Assembly: GCA_938010045.1 (NCBI GenBank)
Contig: CALLFZ010000002.1
Location: 1-64,000 of the forward strand
Source of the DNA: an uncultured bacterium
GTDB taxonomy: Bacteria; Verrucomicrobiota; Kiritimatiellia; PWTM01
Direction: 5' to 3'
DNA length: 64,000 nt
The translations under genes were made by a program, and so were the position numbers. This document shows, piece after piece, positions 47,931 through 57,245 of this stretch. Each line of letters begins with the position of its first letter. Positions within the stretch are counted from its first letter, which is position 1. Below the pieces are notes generated by a model. That model saw nothing but the letters and a program-made list of their open reading frames with translations. It was not told the origin of the DNA and did not search any database.

Positions 47931-48160
47931 GCAGCCGCCGGGCCGAAGGTTGTCTCTGTGGCCGTCCGTCGGTGTCACCCGGCGGTGGCGGCCCATCCAT
48001 CGCTGATTTCGGAGCTGCCGTCCTAGGGTTGGAAGCCACAGGGGCCGCTTCGTCCAAACCTTGGAATTCGTGCTCCGTCGCGATCTGGGTAGGGTGGCAT
48101 GGTACCCGCTCTCGGTGGCCGCGGATGAACCTGGAAGAGCCGGGCCCAACGATTGCGGCC

Positions 48161-48792
48161 TCAACCACTCTTCTGGTGCCGCGCGCTGAGCGGGGTGGCA
48201 GCCAGGGCGGTCGTGAGTTCATGCAAGGGGGGCCATTCTTTTCGGGTGAGGGCATTGAGGCGGTGGATGGGCTCGGGCTTGATCGCCGCCCGCGCGCCCT
48301 GGCCCAGCTCGCCCGCCGGTGCAAGCCGCACGAACGGCTCTCTCGGCTGGGGATCGTGGCATATCGCCGCGCGTCCGAACATGGACAAGAATTGGCCGCG
48401 CCGATGCGCGCCCCCATCGGTCCTCTGCCGGCTTCGGAACCAATCACGGCCCTGGTGGTACGGCGCCAACGCCACCGCCTTCGTCAACGCACCCCGGCGG
48501 TGGGGCTGCCTAGCGCGTTCGCCACCAAATGCCGGTGAATCCTATGGCCATTCGCCGCGGCCACGTCCAGCGGCTTCTTTCTGATCTCCGCGGCGGGCTC
48601 GGCGATCGTGTCCGCGATGGTGGTGCTCGCTTTGGGCAGGCGAGCTGGTGTGAATTCATGGGGCGCTGCGCTGGGAACGGTTCGAGTCCTCACCCAGGAA
48701 TGGCGCCAGCGAATCCAGGGGGGGCGGAGGGCGGCGGATCGGGGCGCACTCGAACGCAGCGCCGCTTCATGTCCGATGAGGGCCGCGGCCAA
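48161..48792 (-). pseudogene. possible decayed ankyrin-repeat gene
   Basis: The 930-base gap 47931-48862 has no intact gene. On the minus strand one ORF (48792-48484) contains IRKKPLDVAAANGHRIH, like the second half of an ankyrin repeat. A second one (48487-48161) contains ALTRKEWPPLHELTTALA, like a repeat start (normally TPLHxA). The spacing does not form regular 33-residue repeats, so this is at best a worn remnant. The rest of the gap shows nothing. Confidence 0.25.
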
Positions 48793-48862
48793 GGTGTCCG
48801 AGCTGAATCTCGCTGCGGGACGACGAGCGCAACCGCGGAGGCGAGGCGGCCAGAGGGTGAAG

Positions 48863-51079
48863 CTAGCGGGCGAGGAGGCGGGCGGCCATCGCGACCGCTC
48901 CGCACAGCACCACGCCGATCGCGATCGGCAGCAGAGTGGCCACGGCGGTCCATTTCGCGCTACGCGTCTCTCGCCAGATGGTGAAGATCGTCGTCGAACA
49001 GGGATTATGGCAGAGGCTGAACAGCATCAGACACACGCCGGTGAGTGGGGTCCAACCGTGGCGGCGCAGAAACTGGCCGAGCGTCACGATGTCCTCGAAT
49101 TCAAAGAGTCGCCCTGCCGCGCCGGCCTCAGCCGCGGCGGGTGCGAGCAGCGTTGTGAGCACGAGGATCGTCGGCAGGACGATCTCGTTGGCTGGGATCG
49201 CCACGATGTAGGCGGCTAGGATGATGCCGCTCAGCCCGATCGCGCGGCCGGGCGGATCGAGCCAGCGCACGAGGTATGCGGCCAGGGGCGCGTCGCCCGC
49301 TCGCACATTGCACAGCAGCCACAGCACGATGCCCGCCGGCAACGCAAAGACCACTGCGCGCCAGAGCACGATCAGCGTGCGGTCGATCAACGACGTGTAG
49401 AGGGTACGGAGAATGTCCGGCGGCCGGTACGGCGGCAGCTCGAGGCTGAAGGCGGAGGGTTCACCCTTCAGCATGGTCCGCGAGAGCCCCCATGACGTCG
49501 CCAGCATCAGCGCCACGCCGAGGAGCGCCACCGCGAGCACCGCGGCGGCGGCCGCCAGTCCTGCGAGGGCCGGCGGCGCAAGCGCCCCAAGAAACATCGT
49601 CGCCATCACGAATTGAGTGGGCCAGCGGCCATTGCAGAGCGAGAAATTGTTCGTGAGGATCGCGATCAGGCGTTCGCGCGGCGAATCAATGATGCGCGTC
49701 GCGATCACGCCGGCCGCGTTGCATCCCCACCCCATGCTCATGGTGAGCGCTTGCCGGCCGTGCGCGCCGGCGCGGCGAAAAAGGGAATCGAGGTTGAAGG
49801 CGACGCGCGGCAGGTACCCGAAGTCTTCGAGAATTGTGAACAGCGGGAAGAAAATGGCCATGGGCGGCAGCATGACGCTGACCACCCACGCCGTGGTGCG
49901 CCAGGCGCCGTCCACGAGCAGCCCTTGGAGCCACGGCGTGAGGCCGGCGGCCGTGGCGAGCCGCCCCAGCGCGGCGTGCCCGCGATCCACCAGCAGCGAA
50001 AACAGCCACCGCGAGGGCACGTTCGCGCCTTCGATCGTGATCCAGAGCACCAGTCCCAGGAGCACGATCATCGCCGGGTAGCCGGTGCGGCGGCTGGTGA
50101 GGAAGTGGTCAAGTTTCGATTCCCAGCTCCGGCGGCCGGTCGAGGGATCGGTGTGGACGCAACGGGAGGCGATGCTCGCGGCCTCCGCATAGACGCGTTC
50201 GACCCAGCGGTCATGGAAGCCGGGCGGAAGCGTCCAGCGGAGCGCTTCGACCTCGCGCAACAGTTCCTCCGCGGCGGCGCGAAGGGCGTTCATCTGGGTC
50301 GGGTCCGGCGCGCCTCCCGAGGACTCGCCGGCGAGCCGGCCCTCACGGAGCGCCGCGATCAGACCGGCATCTCCTTCGAGGAGTCGCAGCGCAATCCATT
50401 CGACGTAATTCAACTTCGGGTACAGCTCGCGGAGACGCCGCGAGAGCCGCGCCACCGCCTCACCCAGTCCCGGCAGGTCCTGCGGGAGCCGGCGCGGGCG
50501 ACAGGTGACGCGGCCGTTCGCGACCTCCTCCAGGGTACGCAGCAGCTCCTGGATGCCCTGCTTGCGGCGCGCCGCAGTGAGCACCACCGGCGCGCCCAGC
50601 TCGCGTGCGAGCGCGCGGCCGTCCACCTCGATTCCGTGTGCACGGGCCTCGTCCACCAGGTTGACGCAGACCACCGCTCGGTCGGTGAGCTGGAGCACCT
50701 GCACCACGAGGTTCAGGTTCCGCTCGAGGCGCGAGGCGTCCACGACGATCACCGTCACAGACGGGCGCTCGAAGAGCAGAAAGTTGCGAGCGATCTCTTC
50801 CTCGGGCGAGGCAGAGACGAGCGAGTAGGTGCCGGGCAGATCCACGATGCGATACGTTTGGCCGTTGTAGCGGAACGATCCCTCGGCGCGGCCGACGGTC
50901 TTGCCGGTCCAGTTGCCCGTGTGCTGCCGGAGGCCGGTCAGCATGTTGAAGACGGTTGTCTTGCCGGTGTTCGGGTTACCCGCGAGTGCGACGAGGTGGT
51001 CGGCGGCGCCGGCCGGCGGTGCCGAGGTCGCCGCGCGGTTGAGCGGGCAATTTCCGCAGGCGGCGGAGGCCGTGGTCAT
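48863..51079 (-). CDS. feoB: FeoB ferrous iron transporter
   Basis: A 738-residue inner-membrane Fe(II) transporter. The cytoplasmic G domain has GNPNTGKTT (34-42), DLPGTYSL and the NLVD guanine motif. The membrane part has the paired gate regions and conserved cysteines in SMGWGCNAAGVIATRI and NNFSLCNGRWPTQF. About 10 membrane helices are seen. A short Cys motif (CGNCPLNRA) precedes the G domain. The ATG overlaps the stop of the upstream regulator-FeoA fusion (ATGA), so the start is firm. No separate feoA or feoC is present. Confidence 0.95.
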   Translation of the reverse strand: MTTASAACGNCPLNRAATSAPPAGAADHLVALAGNPNTGKTTVFNMLTGLRQHTGNWTGKTVGRAEGSFRYNGQTYRIVDLPGTYSLVSASPEEEIARNFLLFERPSVTVIVVDASRLERNLNLVVQVLQLTDRAVVCVNLVDEARAHGIEVDGRALARELGAPVVLTAARRKQGIQELLRTLEEVANGRVTCRPRRLPQDLPGLGEAVARLSRRLRELYPKLNYVEWIALRLLEGDAGLIAALREGRLAGESSGGAPDPTQMNALRAAAEELLREVEALRWTLPPGFHDRWVERVYAEAASIASRCVHTDPSTGRRSWESKLDHFLTSRRTGYPAMIVLLGLVLWITIEGANVPSRWLFSLLVDRGHAALGRLATAAGLTPWLQGLLVDGAWRTTAWVVSVMLPPMAIFFPLFTILEDFGYLPRVAFNLDSLFRRAGAHGRQALTMSMGWGCNAAGVIATRIIDSPRERLIAILTNNFSLCNGRWPTQFVMATMFLGALAPPALAGLAAAAAVLAVALLGVALMLATSWGLSRTMLKGEPSAFSLELPPYRPPDILRTLYTSLIDRTLIVLWRAVVFALPAGIVLWLLCNVRAGDAPLAAYLVRWLDPPGRAIGLSGIILAAYIVAIPANEIVLPTILVLTTLLAPAAAEAGAAGRLFEFEDIVTLGQFLRRHGWTPLTGVCLMLFSLCHNPCSTTIFTIWRETRSAKWTAVATLLPIAIGVVLCGAVAMAARLLAR

Positions 51080-52023
51080 GATCGCTGCGCCGCGGCGGGT
51101 GCGGGCGCCGGCTCGAGGTGGACGAGGATCCACTCGGCCTGTTCGCGCCGCAGGGCGAGGGTGGAGCCGCGTACGCGGTAGGCGGTGGGGTCGCCCGAGG
51201 GCGCGCGCAAGGCGATTTCGACGACGGTGCCCGGCACGAAGCCGAGGTCGAGCAAGCGGTCGCGCGCGAGGCCGCGCACCTGGGGGGAGAGGCCGACGAC
51301 CGTGGCGCGGCCGCCAGGTTCGAGGTCGCTTAACCGCCGCACGCGCTCGTCGTAGCTGGCGCCCTTCGGCAGATCGTCGGCCGTGAGCAGGGCAGCTTCC
51401 GCGCGCGACAGTTCGAGGTTGCGTCCCTCGAGCTGCACCAATATGCCGCCGGAGACGGTCGGGCCGAGCACGCGCACGCGGGCGTCGGGGGCGAATCCCT
51501 CGCGCGCGAGGCGCTGGTAGAGCTCCGCAGGTTCATCTTCGACGTGGACGATGCGGCCTTGCCATCCGGCGGGGCACTGCCCCAAGGGGCGGCCGTGAGG
51601 TGGGGGAAGGCGTCCATCGCGCGACGGGATCGGATCTCCATGGGGGTCGTAGGCGGGTTCACCGAGGCGCGCGGCGAGCTCATCGGTCTCCTGCAGGGTG
51701 AGGTGGTGTTCCTCGGCGTGGGCGCGGCGATGCCATTCCGTCGACGGCAGTCCGCTCGTCCGGGCGAGGTGGGTCTCGTAGAGACGGTGGGCGCGGGCGA
51801 CCTGGGCCGCATATTCGCGGCCGGTGGGGGTGAGGGACGGAGGATCGCCTTCGATCCAGCCGCCCGACCGCAACTCATCGCACAGCCGGCGGGTCTGCTG
51901 CGGTGTGCAGCGGAGCGCCTCGCCCAGCGCCGTGGTGGAGGGGGGCGTCTCATCCGCGGCGCGGTCGAGCAAAAATTTGAGCGCGTCCTCAATCAACGCG
52001 CGACGTCGGCCGCCCCGGTTCAT
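51076..52023 (-). CDS. DtxR-family metal-dependent regulator fused to two FeoA domains
   Basis: A 315-residue protein. Residues 1-65 form a winged-helix DNA-binding domain (TTALGEALRCTPQQTRRLCDE, PPSLTPTGREYA). Residues 65-140 are the DtxR dimer/metal domain, with HAEEHHLTLQETDELAARLG and the diagnostic DPHGDPIP. Two SH3-like FeoA modules follow, about 155-225 and 235-305 (GFVPGTVVEIALRAPSGDP). A single polypeptide would thus sense iron, repress the operon and supply FeoA function to FeoB. It is first in the feo operon and is presumably autoregulated by Fe(II). Confidence 0.87.
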   Translation of the reverse strand: MNRGGRRRALIEDALKFLLDRAADETPPSTTALGEALRCTPQQTRRLCDELRSGGWIEGDPPSLTPTGREYAAQVARAHRLYETHLARTSGLPSTEWHRRAHAEEHHLTLQETDELAARLGEPAYDPHGDPIPSRDGRLPPPHGRPLGQCPAGWQGRIVHVEDEPAELYQRLAREGFAPDARVRVLGPTVSGGILVQLEGRNLELSRAEAALLTADDLPKGASYDERVRRLSDLEPGGRATVVGLSPQVRGLARDRLLDLGFVPGTVVEIALRAPSGDPTAYRVRGSTLALRREQAEWILVHLEPAPAPAAAQRS

Positions 52024-52289
52024 ACCCTCAATCTAGGCCATCCCCGTGGCGCGTCAATGCCCGCCGTTGGGGAGGAGCGGATGGCGTCGTGTCGAACGAG
52101 CGATCGGGGCGCGCCGTGCGGGAGCGGCGGGCCGGCGTGGTCCGCAGCAGCGCGGCGCTGGGCCGGGGGCCGCCAGCCTGTTGTTCGATGTGTCGTGCGT
52201 CGTGCTCATCGGGTCTCGGGTGTAACCTTGGAGGGGCGGCCGACGTCAAACAAGAACGAACCGGCATGAAGTCGGGGAAAGGGTATGGC

Positions 52290-53225
52290 ATGAGAACATG
52301 GTGGGTATGGTTGGCGGTGGGCGGGATGGCCGCGGGCGCGCCGGCGGGGCCCGTGCGGCCGAGCGATATTCCGGCGGAGGCGAAGTGGTGGGCCCATTGC
52401 GATGTCGAGCAATTCAAACAGACCGCGGTGGGACGGACGTTCCTGGAGATGCTCGGAGAACCGGACGTCGCCCGGAAGCTGGACGCGCTGAAGGCGGTGT
52501 TCAATTTCGATCTCCGGACCGATCTCGACGGCATCACGGCCTGCGGCGCGGGCCGGCGGAGTGCGGTGATCGCGCGCGGACGGTTCGACGAGTCGCGGCT
52601 GCTTACGCTCCTCAAGGCCGGCGATGGCTATCAAGAACTCGTCGTGGACGGCCGGACGATTCACTCGTGGTTAGACGAGGGCAAGGTCCAGAAACAGGGA
52701 CGGGAGAAAGCCCGGATGTACGGGGCGATCCATCGCAGCGGCGCTGCGGTACTTTCGGAACAGGCCGAGACGGCTGCGCACGTACTGAAGGTGCTCGATG
52801 GCGAAGCGGCGGGCCTGCCCGACGCCGCAGTACCCTCCCACGACACCGCGGCGGTCCTGATCGCCCGAATGAGTGCGGATGCGGTGCCCGCCGAGCAGGC
52901 GGAACATCCCGTGCCGCGAGGGGTGAAGGCCGCGGCGCTTGCGATCGCCGAACGCGGCACAAACGTTGAGGCGCGGCTGAACATGACGTTGAGGGACGCG
53001 GCGACGGTGACGCAGATCCGGCAGATCGTGGACGGTCTGCGCGCCGCCGCCCTGCTGAACTCTGAGAAGGATCCCCGCGCGGCGCGTCTCGCGGAGCAGG
53101 TCTCGGTGCGCGCGGAGGAGGACCGGCTGGAGATGTCGCTCAGTCTGCCCGTCGCGGAGATCACAGCGGCGATGCGGGCGGAACTCGAAAAGAAGCGAGC
53201 GACGGCGCCCGCTCCATCGCCGTGA
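52290..53225 (+). CDS. secreted protein of unknown function upstream of an ECF sigma factor
   Basis: A 311-residue exported protein (signal MRTWWVWLAVGGMAAGAPAG). ATGs at 52089 and 52266 are also in frame. I chose 52290 because GGGGAAAGGG precedes it. The mature part (IPAEAKWWAHCDVEQFKQT, FNFDLRTDLDGITACG) resembles a widespread PVC family of alpha/beta secreted proteins with no known activity. Its stop overlaps the sigma factor start (GTGA), so the sigma factor and this protein are coupled. Confidence 0.7.
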   Translation: MRTWWVWLAVGGMAAGAPAGPVRPSDIPAEAKWWAHCDVEQFKQTAVGRTFLEMLGEPDVARKLDALKAVFNFDLRTDLDGITACGAGRRSAVIARGRFDESRLLTLLKAGDGYQELVVDGRTIHSWLDEGKVQKQGREKARMYGAIHRSGAAVLSEQAETAAHVLKVLDGEAAGLPDAAVPSHDTAAVLIARMSADAVPAEQAEHPVPRGVKAAALAIAERGTNVEARLNMTLRDAATVTQIRQIVDGLRAAALLNSEKDPRAARLAEQVSVRAEEDRLEMSLSLPVAEITAAMRAELEKKRATAPAPSP

Positions 53226-53845
53226 GCGAGGCGACCTCCACCGATGACGAGGTGCTTGCGCGGCGGGCCGCCGCGGGTGACGACGCGGCGGGAGTGGAGC
53301 TGATCCGGCGCTGGGCCGTGCCGCTGCGCGCGTACTGTGCGCGGCGCGCACCGCCGCCGCTCGAGGCGGAAGATCTGATGCAGGACATCTTCGTGGCGGT
53401 GGTGCAGCGCATCGGCCGCAAACGCACACAGTCCCCGTTTGCGGCGTGGCTGTTCTCGGTGGCGCGATCGGTGGTCGTGGACGCGCATCGCGCGCTGCGA
53501 CGGCGGCCGTCCACTGTGCCGTACGAGGCGAGGGACCGCGAGCCGGCCACCGAACGGACGCCCGCTCATGCGGCGGCCGAGGCCGATGAGGAAGTCCAGA
53601 TGTGGCGCATGGCTCGGCAGACGCTGCCGGCGCGTCAGTTTGAAGCCCTCGAGCTTCGCGCGCGGTATGGGCTGGATTTGGCGGCGATCGCGGCCGCGAT
53701 GGGGCTGACCACGAATCACGTTAAGGTGCTGCTGTTTCGCGCAAGGCAACGGTTGATGGCGGCCGGGGCCGTGACGGCGGATGTGCCGGCGCCGGCGCGT
53801 GCGAAGTCGGTGGCGCCCGTTGGCGCCGCCGCGCGGGAGGGCTGA
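53222..53845 (+). CDS. ECF-type RNA polymerase sigma factor
   Basis: A 207-residue sigma factor of the extracytoplasmic function type. Region 2 is LEAEDLMQDIFVAVVQRIGR with FAAWLFSVARSVVVDAHRA. Region 4 is ARQFEALELRARYGLDLAAI followed by the HTH GLTTNHVKVLLFRARQRLM. The start is GTG, overlapping the preceding stop. The anti-sigma-like gene follows after 3 bases. Confidence 0.9.
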   Translation: MSEATSTDDEVLARRAAAGDDAAGVELIRRWAVPLRAYCARRAPPPLEAEDLMQDIFVAVVQRIGRKRTQSPFAAWLFSVARSVVVDAHRALRRRPSTVPYEARDREPATERTPAHAAAEADEEVQMWRMARQTLPARQFEALELRARYGLDLAAIAAAMGLTTNHVKVLLFRARQRLMAAGAVTADVPAPARAKSVAPVGAAAREG

Positions 53846-53848
53846 ACC

Positions 53849-54394
53849 GTGATGCGGTGTCAATGGTATCGCTGGCGTTGGAGCGCGGCGCGAGATGGGG
53901 GACGGAGCGCGCCGACGGGCGCGCGTCACCTGGAGCGCTGCGCCGCGTGCCGGCAGTGGATCGCCGGCGTAGAACGCGCGGAGCGGGCCCTCGCGAACGA
54001 GGAGGTGGCGGCCCCGATCGCGGTGGAGGACGCCGCCCGTCTCTGGCGGCAGGTGGCGGCAAGACGGTCAGCGGATGGCATCTCGCGCCACGTCCAACTC
54101 CCTTCCTCGCCGCGATGGTGGGTCGGGCTGGCGGCAGGGGCGACCGCGGCGGCACTGGTGCTGGCCATGCGGGTGGGGCGGCCTGGGCGGATCGAACCGG
54201 CGCCGGAGCTAGCCCGGATGGGATTGGCCGTCGCCAGCGAGGTGGCGGGATGGGCAAGCCGCCTGGCGGAATGGAATGAGCAGCCCGCCGCCGAGGCTGG
54301 ACGGCTCCTCGCGGGCGCCATCCGGCCGCTGGTGGAGGATGTCCGTGAGACGCTCGGTGAGTGGTCGGTGCTCGTCCACGGAGACGTTCTATAG
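53849..54394 (+). CDS. putative membrane-bound anti-sigma factor
   Basis: A 181-residue protein starting at GTG (ATG follows at once). The N-terminus has a zinc-binding anti-sigma motif RHLERCAACRQW (His-x3-Cys-x2-Cys). One membrane helix (WWVGLAAGATAAALVLAM, about residues 90-108) follows, and the C-terminal part should face the periplasm. Position right after the ECF sigma gene supports the role. Its 3' end overlaps the convergent hydrolase gene by six bases. Confidence 0.78.
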   Translation: MMRCQWYRWRWSAARDGGRSAPTGARHLERCAACRQWIAGVERAERALANEEVAAPIAVEDAARLWRQVAARRSADGISRHVQLPSSPRWWVGLAAGATAAALVLAMRVGRPGRIEPAPELARMGLAVASEVAGWASRLAEWNEQPAAEAGRLLAGAIRPLVEDVRETLGEWSVLVHGDVL

Positions 54395-56221
54395 TTGGAG
54401 CGCCGCCCCGGCGCACCGCGCTGATGTCGGCGGCGCGCGGTCGGCCGGCGGCACCTCCGAGGCGTTGGGCACGACCGCCGCGCGCAACGCGATCTCGCGC
54501 GTGAACGGGGGAACGGCCAGCCGCAATGTCGGCCCTGGATCGGTCAAGGTTTCGCGCGCGCGGAGATCGCCGCTCTCGGGGTCCACCCATTCGATGTTCC
54601 AGGTGCCGACGCGGCCCGCCGCCAACTCAATGCGCACCCCTTCGAGGTGGCGCGGCGCGTGGTGCTCCGCGACCTCGCGGTGCCACGTTGCCTCGCGCTC
54701 GCGAATCCACATCCGCACATCATCGCGAACCCGGAGGCCGGCCCAGAGCAACGAACTGGGCACGTTCACGCGGAGCGGCTCCACGCCGCCGGTCCAATCG
54801 AAGCCGTCCAGAAATCTCGCGAGCGGCGCGTAACAACGCTCCGCGCCCATGTCCTCGAGCGTTTCCCACCACCAGAACATCGCGGTGCCGGCCAGGCCCG
54901 AGAGCGCCGAGGCCCACAGCGCATCGTGAACATGGCGGAGCGCTGTGTCCTGCCGCATCCAGGGGCTGTGCCGCCACTGATCATCGGCGAGGCCGAATTC
55001 GCTCAGGATCGCGGGCCGATCCGGTGCGTGGTGTCGCAGGAACGCGGCCCGCTCGAGCACAGCGGCGGCTGCATCGGTCCAGAGTTGGCCCCATGCTGGA
55101 CGCAGGTACCAGTGAAGATCCGCCAGCTGGATCGCCGGATCGCGCCAGAGGGCGGGCGCCGGGGCCCAGGCGCTCGCGGTGCGAGGGCGACGCCACGGAT
55201 CGGTCTCGTCGAGGAACGCGGCCAGTTCGCGATAGAAACGGCCGGCCGGCAGGCTCGGGTCGATTTCGTTCCAGTATTCCCAGACCGCGACGGCCGGCGA
55301 GGCGCCCCAGCGGGCGACCGCGTAGCGGAAGAGCCGACGGGCGTCGCGAATCGCGGCCGCGTAGTCCGGCGAGGCCGGATCGCGAAGGCGGCGCATGTAG
55401 CGGTCGCGGGTCAGCAGGCAGATGTGCAGGCGAACGCGCGCCGCCTCCGCGGCCTCAACGACGAGATCCAGCATGGCGGCGTCGGGCTGATTGACCTCGC
55501 CCATGCCGCGATGGGTTACGCCGCGCTCGTGCACCGGCCAGCGTTCTGGCGAGGGGCCCGGGCCACCGCGGCCGGGTTCGAGCGAAATTGCCCAGTCATC
55601 GCAGCCCGTCCAGATGCGGAGGTAATTGACGCCGTGCGCCGCGAGGCGGCCGATCACCGTCGCCACGCGGCTGGGCGTAACCTTCTGCATCGGGCCGATG
55701 AAACACAGATTCTGGCCGATCGCGAACCATGGACGGCCGTCGTCGAGTTCGAAAAACCGCGGATCCCGCCGACTCACGCGTAGGCGCGGCGGCACCGTTC
55801 CCGGCGCCACCACCACGCCGAGCGGCGAGGACGTGACCACGCACGCGTTGTTCACCCTTGCGACCACCGCGACGGTGTGCGGGCCGGGACGTTGAAACCG
55901 CCAGGTCAGCCGCCAATGCGGCTCGCCCTCGGGCTCCATCCACTCGCGGCGGAACCGGGGCGGCTGCGGCGGGCGGGCGCGATACGGCTCCACCCAAGCG
56001 AGGGGCACACGGAAGGTGTCGTGCTCAGGTCCTTGAATCTCGGCGTCCAGGGCCACCTCGTCGGGGTCGAACGGATGGCTGGCCCGCGGCGTGAGTTCGA
56101 GGGCAGCGGTCCATGCCCGTCCGACCACAGCGGTGGGCGGCGCCTCGATCCAACGAAGTGCGGTCGGCGGGGCGGCCGGCGTCTCCGACGGAACCGTCAG
56201 CGCCACGGCGGCTGCACGCAT
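54389..56221 (-). CDS. cellulase-fold glycoside hydrolase with DUF5060-like N-terminal domain
   Basis: A 610-residue hydrolase. Residues about 20-140 form a beta-sandwich like DUF5060 (HWRLTWRFQRPGPHTVAVVA). Residues 160-470 form a clan-A TIM barrel. The acid/base is E319 in EYWNEIDPS and the nucleophile E408 in ILSEFGLAD. A short C-terminal beta domain ends it. The frame runs far upstream through the GspK gene, but the ATG at 56221 shares a base with that gene's stop (TGATG) and starts a weak signal-like segment. The substrate is unknown. Confidence 0.82.
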   Translation of the reverse strand: MRAAAVALTVPSETPAAPPTALRWIEAPPTAVVGRAWTAALELTPRASHPFDPDEVALDAEIQGPEHDTFRVPLAWVEPYRARPPQPPRFRREWMEPEGEPHWRLTWRFQRPGPHTVAVVARVNNACVVTSSPLGVVVAPGTVPPRLRVSRRDPRFFELDDGRPWFAIGQNLCFIGPMQKVTPSRVATVIGRLAAHGVNYLRIWTGCDDWAISLEPGRGGPGPSPERWPVHERGVTHRGMGEVNQPDAAMLDLVVEAAEAARVRLHICLLTRDRYMRRLRDPASPDYAAAIRDARRLFRYAVARWGASPAVAVWEYWNEIDPSLPAGRFYRELAAFLDETDPWRRPRTASAWAPAPALWRDPAIQLADLHWYLRPAWGQLWTDAAAAVLERAAFLRHHAPDRPAILSEFGLADDQWRHSPWMRQDTALRHVHDALWASALSGLAGTAMFWWWETLEDMGAERCYAPLARFLDGFDWTGGVEPLRVNVPSSLLWAGLRVRDDVRMWIREREATWHREVAEHHAPRHLEGVRIELAAGRVGTWNIEWVDPESGDLRARETLTDPGPTLRLAVPPFTREIALRAAVVPNASEVPPADRAPPTSARCAGAALQL

Positions 56222-57213
56222 CAATCGGCTCGCCACTGCACCACCCGCACGGTGCCGTCGGTGTTGCGACGCACGAGCGCCTCGGCGGCGACACGTTGTC
56301 GGGGCCCGTGCACGCGGACCCGGATACGGAACCATTCGCTCTTCACATCGAGGTACGGGAGCAGCCGTGTCGCCCGCAGGGGGTCGGCGAGCACCACGAT
56401 GCCGTCGGTCGAGCGCAAGGGCGCGGCCGATCGCAACGTGACCACAGCGTGGGCGAGGTGTTGCTGCCCGCGGCCAAACAGAACCGCGAGCAGTTCGTCC
56501 GGGGCGGTGTTGAGATTGATCGGCGTGACGCGCCGGTGCGGCCCGGGAATCCATGTGAGGAGGCTCCGTAGCGGCACGCGTCGGTCGGGCGGGATGGTGC
56601 CCTGTGAGGGATCGTCGAGCCACCGTGGCGGGAAGCCCGCGATCCACTCGAGCTCCGCCCACGATTCCAGCGGCCGGTTGGGCGGGACGCGCGGAGGCTT
56701 CAATTCGGTATAAAATGGCGCTTCGCGCGGGCCGTCGCGGTCGGTGTCGACCCAGTCGCGCAGGGCGGTGATGCGGTCGCCGGGATCGGGGTCGCCGGTC
56801 AGACGAAACAGATCCGTGGCGATGTCCTCCGGCGGGCGTCGCGGCTGGGCGGAGGGTTCCGCGGCGAGGTTATTGAGGTCCCAGAGACGCTGCTCGTCTT
56901 CGATCATGGTCTCGATCACGTCGCCGTCCGGGGTGCGGCGTCGGTCGGGGCGGGCCCACTCCTCGGTGGGGTGGTCGCAGAGGAGATCGTCGTCATCCGC
57001 GAGCCGCTGCATGGCCCGCTCGAGTTCGCCCGCGGCGATCGCGCGCAGCCGCTCGCGCTCGAGACGTGCCGAGGCGAGCGCGGCGTGGGCGCGGGCCTCG
57101 GCCATGACGGCCCCGAGCACGACGAGCACCGCGCCGAGCACCGCGAGCGACAGCACGAGGGCGCTGCCGCAACGCGGCGCCGGGGACCGGAGCGGACGGA
57201 CGCGACGGCGCAT
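56221..57213 (-). CDS. GspK-like type II secretion minor pseudopilin
   Basis: A 330-residue protein with a prepilin-like N-terminus: a basic stretch, then GSALVLSLAVLGAVLVVLGA. The helical stem continues with ARAHAALASARLERERLRAI. The family signature PINLNTAPDELLAVLF near residue 240 and the SRITALRDWVD-like segment (DRITALRDWVDTDRDG) identify GspK. The start at 57213 is the only sensible ATG; the longer frame enters the glycosyltransferase gene. No other type II secretion genes are beside it. It is coupled to the hydrolase gene downstream. Confidence 0.85.
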   Translation of the reverse strand: MRRRVRPLRSPAPRCGSALVLSLAVLGAVLVVLGAVMAEARAHAALASARLERERLRAIAAGELERAMQRLADDDDLLCDHPTEEWARPDRRRTPDGDVIETMIEDEQRLWDLNNLAAEPSAQPRRPPEDIATDLFRLTGDPDPGDRITALRDWVDTDRDGPREAPFYTELKPPRVPPNRPLESWAELEWIAGFPPRWLDDPSQGTIPPDRRVPLRSLLTWIPGPHRRVTPINLNTAPDELLAVLFGRGQQHLAHAVVTLRSAAPLRSTDGIVVLADPLRATRLLPYLDVKSEWFRIRVRVHGPRQRVAAEALVRRNTDGTVRVVQWRAD

Positions 57214-57245
57214 CGCCAGACTCGGCGCCGGACGCCGGGCCGCCG

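Noticed and set aside
47918-47935. 18-base palindrome at the etfA stop as an intrinsic terminator
   Set aside because: It has no loop spacing and no T-run. It is mentioned only in the etfA entry.
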